Below, in pieces: positions 11,857 to 24,700 of a DNA stretch of 64,000 nucleotides (positions within the stretch are counted from its first letter, which is position 1; each line of letters opens with the position of its first letter). Below the pieces are notes generated by a model, which was not told the origin of the DNA, searched no databases, and worked only from the letters and a program-made list of their open reading frames with translations. Position numbers and translations under genes: made by a program. This DNA comes from Tretioscincus oriximinensis (lineage: Eukaryota; Chordata; Lepidosauria; Squamata; Gymnophthalmidae): contig JAJVDF010000193.1 in assembly GCA_022410635.1 (NCBI GenBank), forward strand, positions 372,646 to 436,645. Reading direction: 5' to 3'.

Positions 11857-12711
11857 CACCATCTGTCTCATATTTGAAAGGTTGCCCACTTCTGCGTTCT
11901 TCTTCCAGAATGCTACTTCTACCTTGCCCACTTCTGCGTTCTTCTTCCAGAATGCTACTTCTTCCTTGCCCACTTCTGCGTTCTTCTTCCAGAATGCCAN
12001 GCCCACTTCTGCGTTCTTCTTCCAGAATGCTACTTCTTCCTTGCCCACTTCTGCGTTCTTCTTCCAGAATGCCATCTCTTCCTTTCCCACTTCTGCGTTC
12101 TTCTTCCAGAATGCTACTTCTTCCTTGCCCACNTCTGCGTTCTTCTTCCAGAATGNCACCTCTTCCTTCTCCACTTCTGCGTTCTTCTCCCAGAATGCCA
12201 CCTCTTCCTTGCCTACTTCTGTGTTCTTCTTCAAAAATGCTACTTCTTCTTTGCCCACTTCTGCATTCTTCTTCCAGAATGCCACTTCTGACTTGCCTAC
12301 GTCTGCGTTCTTCTTCAGGAATACCACTTCTACCTTGCCCACTTCTGCGTCCTTCTTCAAGAATGCTACTTCTACCTTGAATGCTACTTCTATCCTCCTG
12401 ATCATCTCTCTTGTCCATGTCTAATGATCCCATAAGCTTCATCTTCCCTGTGACTGGGCTTGTGTCTTTCATCTTCTTTTTACCAAAGGTGCCTCGCTTG
12501 GGCTTTGCTGTTGTGATATCAATTACTACTGTCATTTTGTCTTCCTCCACATCACTTTCTTGGCTTTCTTCCCTTAGGTTCTTTATGCTTTTACATTCAT
12601 ACTCTATGTCACTATAATCTTGTTCTTCATCATGCTTTCTTGCATCAAGATCAGAATCGCTTTCACTGCTACACACTGTGGCACTAGAAGATGACGATGC
12701 ACACTTGCTAT
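11857..12711 (-). CDS. ERICH3: ERICH3 coding exon 12 (repeat-rich)
   Basis: The acceptor is TTTGTAG before 12711 and the donor is GTGAGT at 11856-11851. It enters and leaves in phase 1 and encodes about residues 567-851. It begins with a Ser/Asp-rich stretch (DSKCASSSSSATVCSSESDS), similar in style to the human serine cluster that follows KQD. An acidic segment with basic patches (KPKRGTFGKKKMK) comes next, then about 11 full 14-residue repeats. The exon is open to the donor, and the frame would run only about 18 codons into the intron. N bases fall inside the repeats. Confidence 0.88.
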
Positions 12712-15700
12712 CTACAAACAACAAACATAGTTTCAATATAATGGATCCTCACAGTCAGCGTTTTATTCTTAATGTTCAAATTGTACTCTGTGTTCTGAAG
12801 ATAATAAAACCAGGTAAAAACGTATTAAAACAAGCAGCAATTATATTTTAAAATATCTATTTAAATGACCATAGATTTTTAAGAACAATGTAAAATGACA
12901 GTTCAATGTACCAGTGATTGCACACTCAAAAATTATCAGAATGCCACTAAATCTGGCACAAGGAATTCCTCTTAGATGATGCCGTCCTTGAACCAAAAAC
13001 ATCAAAACACCAGGTTTTTCCAGGGTGGGGCAATCAGGCACTGCCCCGGGGCCCCAGAAGACCATTACAAGGCCATCCTGGCAATGCTGGGCCCTCCCAC
13101 CTGCCCTGGTTCCTAAATTATGATTTAAAGTCTTCAGCGACATGTGGTGAGTCATCACGCTTATTACGGCACCCACGTGCACCAACAGGCAGTAATCAGT
13201 GACCACATGGAACTGCTTGTAGCACGTGCGGGACGTAATCAGCTGGAAGACTCACCATGCAGCACTGAAAACTTTAAAACAAGGTAGGAAGCTAAGCAGG
13301 TGGGGAACCCTTCAGTCTTCTGCCCTGGGGCTTCCAGGAACCTGGCTCTGCTACNGCTAAAAGCCTTATTTTTTGGTCAGAATGGCGCCAGGAATCCCTT
13401 TCGGAAGATGTTATCCCAGAGCCAGAGTGTAAAGCACTTATTTTTCTCAGTGAGCTTATTTAGAAATGTTAGACTNAAAAAAACAGTGCAGATTAGCATC
13501 CGGGTGGCAGTATGAAATGTAACACATGATGCTGGTCCTTGTAAGCATGGTACAGCCGCACCTACAGAAAGACAAAATTGGCAAAAAAAATTTCAACAAA
13601 AATAAGTTCCTCACAACTTTCCAATGGAACTCATACATTCACGAGTCAATGTAAGTGCCAGAAAAAACTTGGGATTGCCAGATGAGGCCCTGTCTATCTC
13701 GAGTCCCTATTCAGTTCGTTTTCGGTGAAGTGCAATTTGGCATAATTTCAGCTAATTTCACCTTGCTTTCCTTGTTTGGCCCTTTCGCTCCAAGATCAAT
13801 AATACCTTTCTAGAATATGATTTTTAACTCAAAGACCACACCTAAGGTGTGGTGCTTCCCTACTTTCTGATAATTAAACCCAGTAGATAAAATGATTCCA
13901 AATTTAATCTGTCACAAATTATTGACAGTGTCCATTAATAATCAAATAATCTAACATTTCAAAATCTATTGCAGACAAATGTATTGGATTTTGTAATGTA
14001 TTAAACATTATTTGTTATAAACATCCTTGTTTTTCTTTCATTAAAATTATTTTTTTNAAATCTTTAATATTCTAAATTATATTTTCAGTGTGTGCTGATC
14101 TGAATATTCTTTAAAGCTTGTGATTCTTTTCTGAAGTGCAAAGTATTTTACTAGTAATATTATAAGAACAATATTAAGAAAACTATTGTCATCGCTACTT
14201 TCCAGACAAGAAGCAAAGCTAAATGATATGTAGCCAATAAAGTACAACTAATCAACCATATCAGAGTCCAAATTCAGTGCTGTAACAAATAGGCAGCACA
14301 GCCATTGCTTTTCATAAACATCAGCATCACTATCAATGTGATATTATTGAAAGTACGTTTCACCAGCAGGAAAAGACTAGATTGTCTCTCCTGATTGCTT
14401 AAGAAAATATGCTTAGCTACAAAGCAAATGGTGACATAGAGGTAATGTGAATCTCTTAAGAGCTACTCCTTTAACAAGCGTAACCAGCAGTAGTTAAGGT
14501 CCTTTCTGCATTAAGCTTTATGTTGGGATATATCCTAGTTTGCCATCGGCCTGCCAGTGTAGACCATGGTCCATGCAAATCCCAGGGCTGGGATATATAT
14601 TCCAAAATAAAGCCTACACCAGAAAGGGCCTAAGATCTTTTTTCATGGCACCATAGCCTTCAAAAATTAATAGCGAGAAAGGGGGAATTCAGAGCTCTGA
14701 AATGGCATGAAGAATTCCCTTGGCCTTTGTGTTTGACGTTGAACTGAACTCCTGCATCTTACAGACAACTGCTGTGAGGAACAATTTTTAAAAGCATTCA
14801 CACCTTTGGAGCATTTCCTAAGGGCCAGTTAACACAAATTATACCAAAGTTACCTGTCAAGAAGGAAAACTGATAAAGTTTTAATTATCTGTTATAGTTA
14901 ATTCTGGATGCACCACTTAAATAATTAAATTTGATAGTAAATAAATCACACTTTCTCTGAATGCTTTTTAGAAATGGTGGAAAAAANGCGTTATATGCTT
15001 CACACTTCCTTTTCCATTTCCCCAAGTGAATTTCTTACTTGAAAGGAGATTCATATGCCATCCATCACTTTGGAAGATGTGTTATCACACTCCGAAGGAT
15101 ATATGTATTTCCCCCTTCCGTATAAGATACAGAAGGAACGTGTCACAGGTTCCGTCTATCATTGCTTCTCAGCTATATCCAAACCTATTCTTAGTTGCTC
15201 TGTATCTAAATTTCTATGTATGAAGAAGACAAGGAGAATTTTGAGCCCCTTAAGAATTTTTTAAAAATAAAATAAGGGTTGTTCTTCCCTTAAACAGTTT
15301 TGAGTAAAAAATAACTACCTCACCACCATTTCAGATTATACATATTTCCAGCTAATAATTCATTCTGATTTATTCCCAGGGTTACCTGAAGGTATTTTCA
15401 GGTCTTCTGTCCACCTTTCTTTTCATGCATTAAACAAAAAAAAAGTACACGCAAATAGATCGCTTTCTCATCTTTCTATAGAGATGCTATTTTTAACCAT
15501 GTAGATTTCAAGAAATTATTCTTCTATTTCAAATATGCATGAAGCCCAAAGCTGACGGTCAAAAACAAATTTGAGAGAATAGTGATTCTCTACATTATCT
15601 AGTACACACACTGAGTGTCACTTCCTTTGGGAACTATCTATATAATCAAATGGGGGGAATCTTTAACTAAAAATGCATGTTCTACCCTTCATACGATCAG

Positions 15701-18700
15701 TAGAAAAGAAAAAAAATGGGACTGACAGAAACCCACTGAAATGAATTTGAAGATGCATCGGAAAGTCTTTGGATTTGAAATAAACACTCTACTTTGTCAG
15801 TGTCTAACCTGACCCCCATTGGCACTGGCAGACAGGAAGTATGAGTTCTCCAGAACAAAGCCAAGCAGGTAGATCTAGTTAATCATCAAATTTCTTTTTT
15901 TCTGCATAGGAAGACAAGAGCTACAGAGATAGCTCCTGCAGTGCACCTCTTCAAAGGGNATTATGTTTTTCATTGCCCCTACCTGCACTAATGTTTCAAC
16001 CAAGGAACTTTCATTCACCATAATGATTCTCGTGGTCAGAGGGGCATGGGACAAGAGGCCATTTCTGTTGAATCACAATGTGGAAGGTGCTCAGGAGATA
16101 CCAGATAGGTCTCCTCAAAATGCAGTGGCATAGCTAAATCAAGATAGCAACAATGAGAACTCTTCCTACTGCCTTACTTAGTGCTAGTCCCACCATCATA
16201 TTGTGGCGATATACTGTGTGGCAATTTAGGGTCCTTTGGAGAGATTTACAGCCTCCAATATTACCAAGATCTCTGACTGCTGAAGGGTATCAGCAAGCCA
16301 ACATGGGAGAGGCAGGCACCAAAGTCCTTAGAGTCTGTGGAATAAAAGTTGCACTCTCCTCGCAGAGGTCTTGTCACATCTTTGTGATGAAATGTAATTA
16401 CAAGNAAACATGTAGCTCTCACTTTCTTGACTCCCCCCAAATAACATGCCAAACAAGATACAAATAGCATACTAAAAGTCCATAAACAGCTTGGCCCCAT
16501 ATAGTTAAAGAAATGCATCTTTTCATATAATTTGGCACATCACTTAAGATCTGAGAGTGCATTTTGTTGTCCAGTCTCAAACATTGAAACATCTTCTTCT
16601 TTGCCATAGCTTTCACTGAAGAGGACAGAGGGGACATACCTACAACTGAACCAGGCTTTTCAAGAAGAGCATCAGAGGAATTAAATTGGAAAGAGATAAC
16701 AAAGGAGGAAGTCCTTGCAAGCTTTCATAAATTGAACATTAATAAATCCCCAGGGACAGATGGCATTTATCCCAGAATTCTTAAAGAACTGTGATGTGAA
16801 ATTGCTGAATGTCTAACCAAAATTTTTAATATTTCCTGAAGATCAGGTACTGTGTCTGAAGATTGGACAGTAACAAATGTAACACTAATCTTCAAAAAAA
16901 GATCAGGGGTGATCCCGATAATTATAGAATAATCAGTTTAACATCAGTTCTAGGTAGTGTTAGAAACAATAATTAAGGATAAAATTACATAACACATGGA
17001 TACGTTTGTGTTGCTGAACGAAACTCAGCATGGTTTCTGCAAAGGTAAATCATGCCTTACAAACTTCTTAGAATTTTTGAGAGACTTAATAAGCAGGCGG
17101 ATAAAGGGGATCCAGTTGATATTGTGTATCTGGATTTTCAGAAGGCTTTAAATAGAGTCCTCATCAAAGGCTCCTGAAAAAGTCCTGAAAATAATAAGAT
17201 GATAGGTCCTGTCCTAGGTCAGTAACTGGCTAAAAGACAAGAAGCNGAGGGTAGTAATAAATTGTCAGATCTCTGGTTGGAAAGAGGTGAGAAGAGGAGC
17301 ACCCTAGGATTCAGAACTTAGACCTATGCTTTTTAATGTATTCATAAATGATCTGGATGCTGAGGTAAATAATGAAATAGCCAAGTTTGCTGACAACACT
17401 AAACTGTTCAGGGTAGTGAAAACTGAAAGTGATTGTAAAGAACTCCAGAGAGATACCCTGAGATTGGATGAGTGGGCAACAAAGTGGCAAATGCACTTCA
17501 TTCTAAGGAAATGCAAAGTCATGCACATTGGGGCAAAGAACCCCAACTACTCCTCTCAACTGATACAAACCAAGCTTTCTGTGACAGAGCAGGAAAGGAA
17601 TCTTGGGGTGTTGGTGGACAGCTCAATGAAATTGTCAACACAGTATGCAATAGCAGTGGGAAAAGCAAATTCATTGTTAAGGATAGTTAGAAAGGGAATC
17701 AAAAACAAATCAGCAAGTATTATTTTGCCTCTTTTTAAATCTATGGTGAGGCCACATTTGGAATACTGTAAAATTCCAGTCACCACACTTTAGAAAGGAT
17801 ATTGTGGAACTGGAGAAAGTGGAAAAAAACAGCCACAAGAATGATCAAGGGACTAGAACATTGCCCTTATGAAATCAGGTTGCAACATTTAGTCCTCTTC
17901 AGCCTCGAAAGACAAAGGCCAAGAGGTAATCTAACAGGTATATAAAATCATGCACGGGATGGATAAGGTAAATAGCNAAAAAATATTTTCTCTATCACAC
18001 ACTAGAGGGCAATCCCTGAAGCTGATGGGTAGAAGAGTTAGGACAGTCAAGGGAAAGTATTTTTTCACCCAGAGGGTCATTAGTCAATGGAATCACTTCC
18101 AGAACAGATGGTCGTAGCTAGCAACCTGGGTAGCTTCAAAAAAGGGTTAGAAAAGTTCCTGGAAGATAGTTGTATCAATGGCTATTAGGATGGGAAAACA
18201 GGAAATGTCATTTGCAGGGAGTTAAGAACAAGTGAGGATTTTTTCTTCTGCTGCTTCAGACTAGACTAGTGCAACTGGGGGCCACTGTGTGGGACAGAAT
18301 GCTGGATTAGATGAGGTCTGGCCTGATTCAGTAAGGTTCCTCTTACGTTCTTTTTTCTTACAGGCACTATAATTTGAACCATATCATTTTTAATACTGGT
18401 TTACATCTTTAAAAGCACTCATTTCTAGGCCGCTATTCTAAAAGGACACAACATCTATTGCCTTCTGTTTTACAAGCAAAGGTTTGGTCCCCATCAGCTC
18501 ATAAGGTTGGGTGTTACTTGTAATTACATAAATAAGGAGAAACCTAAATTGGTATTATTTAATACCATTTATGTATCTTCCCAAACTTTTTTCAGCAACA
18601 AAGTACCATTGTCTCACTCCTTTATGGAACTCATTCATAAAATCTTTATTTCCACATGTATATTTTGTTATTACACTAATCATACAATACCAACCACAAG

Positions 18701-21700
18701 GAACAGATTAATATTGTTTCCATTTTACAGGTGAATTGTGCAGGAGCAAAGCACTTGAAGCCTCCATTGTATCCACCCAGTTTTATTCTGCAGCAAAATC
18801 TTCTGCATGACAAATGAACTGTTCCAAAAATTATTTTAGCTACTGAACTATTTCTGGATGTGAAAACAAAGCAAGCTATGGCTGGTGCCCATACTGATGA
18901 AAGAACTGGTGAGCGTAACCTAATACAGCTGGTCATCTAATTTCAGCAGCCTCAAGATACGACACACCAGTCTTGCATGTTATTAATAAAACACTTCAAT
19001 AAAGCCTGCCACGCCTATCCAATTAGCAAGATCATTCCACTTAAGTAATATCTAGTTGGGATTTCTACACTGAATGGATCAATTACAAGCCCACAAAATG
19101 GGTCAGGATTTTTAGTTAAATGCTACTTAACTGAATTTTGTTCATCTGTAAAACTCAGAGAGCATTATTTAACTCCCTGCTGAGAAATAGCACAGGGGCA
19201 GATTTACTCAGCTTCAGTTAAATCTACAATTAAAATATTTTTCCCCCAAAATTGCTTAATGAATAGCATGCTGAATTAATGCTAAATAGAAATAGCAGAA
19301 TAGCTTGCACAGGCAGCCAAGCATATTCTTGTACGAAAGGGATGGCTGAAAAGACAATAGTCAAATGAATTTTATTACTGGGTTCATCAGTTGCTTACCC
19401 AGATGTATAGCTTGTTGTATGTCGGATATCATTGAATGAGTGCATGTAAGAGACTAATAACAAAAATTCTGATGTGTACAATTCTCATACCATCAATGTG
19501 AAATAAGAGNCAAAAATGTCTTTCTCTCACACAAGCTGTGAATACTGAAGATGACAGCAAATTCACACCCTGTATTAACTGCCCTTATAGGTACATTCAT
19601 GTCAAAACTACTGAAGTTTTCACTCTGATTTGATTTCATGCTGAAAAAAGTTGAAAACTACAAATGCTCATTCCTAACTGACTCAGGGGTTGAAGAAAGA
19701 GTAAGTATCAAGGTACATAATAGAAAAGAACCCATCATAGTCAGCGTCTCCTTGCAGGAATCAAAGCTTATATGGGGAAGATTAAAGGAGGAGGAGGAGA
19801 ATCTGATTTTTATACCATGATCTTCTCACCTGAAGGATTCAGAGAGGCTCACAGGGTTAATTTTTACCCGANGGCTTACATCTTATTCTATCTTCCCCAT
19901 CAAGTTAATGATGGGACTCATTTATCTAACTGAAATGCAGATTACAAATTTACATTTCTTTCAAATAGCTGAGTTGGCTAGAGCTGCAGGCTAGTGGACC
20001 GCACTCACCCCTCCCCATGTCCAACACAGGGCCTTGAAACCAGATCTCTCAGATGGGAAAGCATCTCCTTAGTGACTGTGCCATTTGTAAAGAATAGTTT
20101 TACTCTCTCTTAGGTCAGAAGGAACAGGAAACAGCACAATGAACTAGGGCATTTAGTGCCATGTAAATAAAAAGAAAGAATAGTGGCAGAATACTTGAAA
20201 TAACACTTATATTAATTACAAAATTCTAATGTGAAAGGGGAACAATTTATGGAAACGGACTGGAAAAATGTTTGGCACTAGTCTCCATACCTGCATTAGT
20301 CTCCATACAAAACAATAAAAGATCACATGTGGACCTCTACCCCAGGCTTGATTTCCAGGCTTGAAAAAAGCTTCCTGTTTATTCCCTCTGTCCTTGGACT
20401 TCGAAATGGCTTTCTCACTATTGCTTATAATGGAGCACTACAGACCTTGCCTGCCCTGCTTGCGGCAGGAGCCATAAACCATCAAGAGCTTTCTTCAAGC
20501 ATTATGAGACAACAGCCCTGTGGTGGCTTGACAGTATTGGCACATCTCTCACTGCTAATCATTGGAGGGATTCTCTCCTAGGAATATTAGTGAACAGGTA
20601 AATGGGTAATTCTGCCAAACTATAGTAATGCCACTAGAGACACTCTCATAATATGGCTTTGGGAGCCAGTGGGCGACAAANGGGTTTGGCATGCATGAAG
20701 GGTCACACATGACTGAATGACTGAACAATAATAATGACCAAAAGCCACAACTACCAAGTCAGAGATGGATTTCCCAGCCTCCCATTCTAAAAAAAAGGAC
20801 TGTTGGGCATGCCATGAGTGGCCAACGTAAGCATAATGGCACGATGCAGGTAGAAGAAAATACGCAAACACAGACATAGTGATTTACAACATTAATTAAA
20901 TCCCTTTCCAAAATGTTGTTTCTACAGTTGCAAAGCATATTAGGGCAAGCTGGTAGGAATCGTGCAAAACAGCACCGCAGAACAGTTACAGACAAAAAAC
21001 GTCAAGATCAGNACAAGCAGTGGTAGCAGCCAAGTGGAACACCTTCTGCTCACCCAGATGAATTGGCTCCAAAAGCAGCATCACTGTAGGAATCAATTTG
21101 GTCAGGTAAGGAAGAAGCCCACTGAGCAGTTCAATCAGCCGCCAGCCCTCTTACAGTTCCAATTAGTTGACAACGACTGATTACAATTTAACAAAACTAT
21201 TAGCACCAATTCATTTGAACCAAGAATATAATGACAAGATAAACGCCGGCTACTGCAATTTTCTCAAAACTCCATCTCTGTGGTTTAGGCACGAGAGTAC
21301 TAACAAATTTGTTATTCTGCAAGATGTTATGATCTGTTGCCCTCCTTGTTCTTATCACTATTAAGTAGCCATTATAAATTTCCAAGCAGCACATCAATTC
21401 AAACACAAGACGCAATGGCGTTTTTAGTTAAAGCACTGCCAGCAATACATCATGTAGATTTTGCCAAAGACAAATCCAGCGGCAGCTGCTGATTATTTAT
21501 CTTCGGAACTAAATTTTAAAAAAAGTTTAACACACTGCAGTAATTGCAGTTCTGAAACACATAAAGTATCAGCAAAGGAGGTAGCAGCACTTTGAGACTA
21601 ACTTGGGAAAAGTGGGTGGCATAAGCTTTCGTAGACACACATAAGCTTTCGTAGGCACATCTACTTCTTCAGATGCCCACGAAAGCTTATGCCCCTTCCA

Positions 21701-24700
21701 CTTCTATGATTCTTCATTGTGTAATTTGCTTGCTTCTGAAGGAATCTTAATCTGGAGAAGAGAGAAGGAGTGGTGTGGTATGGCCCTTCTGCAATTCACT
21801 TACAAAGATTTCCGTCTTGGCATAAGCCAAGACGTAGATGTGCCTATGAAAGCTTATGCCACCCACTTTTCTCAAGTTAGTCTCAAAGTGCTGCTAGCTC
21901 CTTTGCTGGACTTTCTACTAGACTAATACGGCTATTTCTCTGAAATTGACTACACTTAAAGTATCGTTTGTTCTTATCTCTTTGGCTGTGTCATGCATGT
22001 GCTACTAAAAAGTCCTCAGTCCTGAAGAACAGGACTGAAAATCAGAAAAACAAGTTTTGAACACAACTGTGCCCCAATGGAACAGGGTCACCTATGGCAG
22101 GCAGAAAGGCAAGCTGGGTGGCTAAGTCGAACTGTAACTTGAGTGGCTGAACTGCCTTGCAAATGACCAGTGGCATAACTGTCTCCATTCTGCCAAGACG
22201 GAAATCTTTGTAAGTGAATTGCAGAAGGGCCATACCACACCACTCCCTCTCTCTTCTCCAGATTAAGATTCCTTCAGAAGCAAGCAAATTACACAATGAA
22301 GAATCATAGGAGTGGAAGGGCCATATCTAGATAAAGCACCCAGCACAGGCTATGTGCACAATATTTAATATGGGAGCACGTGCACAACAAGGAAGTGTCC
22401 GCATGAAAAAACACTTCTACATTTAACTCATGGAACATCCCATGTGAATTACAGGNATGTATATTGTGCACTTTGATCTCTGTGTGGGGTCCAGAAGCAA
22501 CCCACATCGTTCTTGAAATTTGCTATCTGAGTAACTTAAAAAAACTCTAGACACATTCCAGGCACAGTGACAACAGCACAACCACAACATTTCCAGTGCC
22601 ACAAAACAAGGGGTCTCTCAGTGGATACTCAAAGCATGAAGATCCAAGCCCTGCCCCANTGTCACGCACTGGATGTGACAATCTATCAACCAATCATGGT
22701 TAGAGACAGACAAGGTGTCCACCTTCAGTGTTCTAGCAAACTGAGCCAGTGAAAAAGTTCCTTCTCCATCAACCAGATGCAACGATTCTCCTAAGACTCA
22801 AATCAAATTTCTCAAATAGTCCAACATAATCTGTCCAGATATTTTTCAAGCCAGACAGCTATGAACCACTTTATGCTCTATGACTGCAAATTTAAGAATT
22901 TGATTACTGAAGCTTTTTGGCCAAATATCAAATACTTTTTCCATGCAATTTAATAGCAAACCTAATCCAGCAGCCCGGATTGACCGTTGATCTTTGGATT
23001 TTGTAACACTGCATCTTTCTCACAATCAACTACTTTATCATTGCTCATTTCCTATCAGTATAAGCAAAAACAAAATTAACATTTGACTTTCAAAAAAATA
23101 AAGCTCTCTTCTAAGCTGAAAAGAAGGGGATTTCAATAGGAAGATTTCAGTAGAGCAGTAAACAGAGCATGCCTGTGCAGGCTGACAAGCAACAATTGCC
23201 TAGGTTATGGCAATATCAAAAAGAAACAGCAGGCTAGGAAAGAAACAGGAAGAAATCAGCTTTGTGCCTATGAAAAGCCAAAGAGCTGGCAACTTCCATT
23301 GATTTGCAGGCATGACCAGCTTTGGATCTCTTTCACTGTTTGTAATAATGAATGGGAAATGAGATACATCCTTCTCACTAGATTATTTATGAAGGTGTGC
23401 AGCTTAGCATACATAAAAGAAATAATTATCTCTATCAGTTATGCTGACTGGGGAGGACAGGGGTTACTGAAAATGTTATTTATATTATACTCCTGAAATT
23501 AATTTCACAATATTTAAATTTCTGTATGCTAATAATTGTCTAGAGTTCATCACTCTGAGCTTCTGTCTCCCATTTAGAACCCAAAGGCTCGGAATTAATA
23601 TTTATCACTCAGAGGATATGCACTTCACCCTCGGACCAAGGTGGAAGAAGACGATCATCTTTGTCCAGAAATCTCTATGTTACAAGTCCAGTAAGGAGCT
23701 CAGGCACAGTGACTGCTTAGAATCATTTCTACTTGTGTGTTTACTTATTATAGAGAATTCTAAGAATGCCTGTTACTTCGCAGTGCTAAAGTGACACCTA
23801 CTGGTTGCCATGTGAGATATAATTCTTTTCATACGAAGGTCTATGTTCACTATGGAGGCTCGTCCCCCACTGGCTAAGCGAGGTCACAACACTGAAATCA
23901 ATGATTTTGCTTTTGGGTTATAAGTACAATGCTAGCATTGCCACCCATAGTCCAGGATAAAGGGAAGCTATCTTACTCCTGTGAGATAATCAACTCCTAA
24001 CATGGGTTTTATCTAAAAAGCAAGAGGTTTTTTTTTTAACCTTTCTTAATATTTTCTATAACTATCACGTTTCTTAGGGATAGCTTATTGTAGTTCTGAA
24101 ACTGGCTGGAAAAGAGTGGTCACACATGCACTGGCATNCAATTCGGGCTGTCAGCAATACATGGGACCTTGAGATGGGATATAAATTCTCAAAGGAAGAC
24201 AAGTAAGGTGCTACTTGCTTCTGCTGTACAAGTAGCAGCTGCTAAACATCAACTAAATGCTTCTGTTTTTTAAAAAGAGCAAGATGGGTAGTTTCTCAGC
24301 CACCTTCTGAAAGTTGCCTTTCTTTCCTTTAACTCTGCTCCTGACCAATATAACCATTTTTGTTTTGCAAGGTACTCTAATACCTCATACTAAAATGTGG
24401 AAATAAATAAATGAATACTGTAAATAAATAAAGCAACACCCATTAGTTCTAGCTGCTCTGGTCAATAGAAAGTAATGATATTTAGTAATATCCTGGAGAA
24501 GGCACATATTTTCCATTTCAACAGTTTAAGGAAACTAGAAACTTAAATTATACATTCAATGATGGGTCAGAATGAAACCCAGCAATGCTCTTTCCCTCCA
24601 TCAATACCTTGCAGCTGAAATTCCTTTCTACCTGACACAAGATAAGAGCATTTGAGATGCTCTAAATGGAAGTTATTGACATCAAATAAAAAATTAATTT

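Noticed and set aside
11882..12395. CRISPR-like look of the 42-bp array
   Set aside because: Units are directly adjacent with no spacers, and this is a vertebrate exon.
11874..12424. Three further long open frames through the exon 12 repeats (two plus, one minus)
   Set aside because: The 42-bp period is a multiple of three, so frames stay open together. Only one frame joins ERICH3 in phase at both ends.
17326..17793. 155-codon frame as a possible host gene
   Set aside because: It is CR1 reverse transcriptase; the rest of the domain is in broken frames and the catalytic FADD reads FADN.
21717..22296. The same short peptide predicted twice (MCNLLASEGILIWRRE...)
   Set aside because: Explained by the inverted duplication of a repeat. 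There is no start context or conserved domain.
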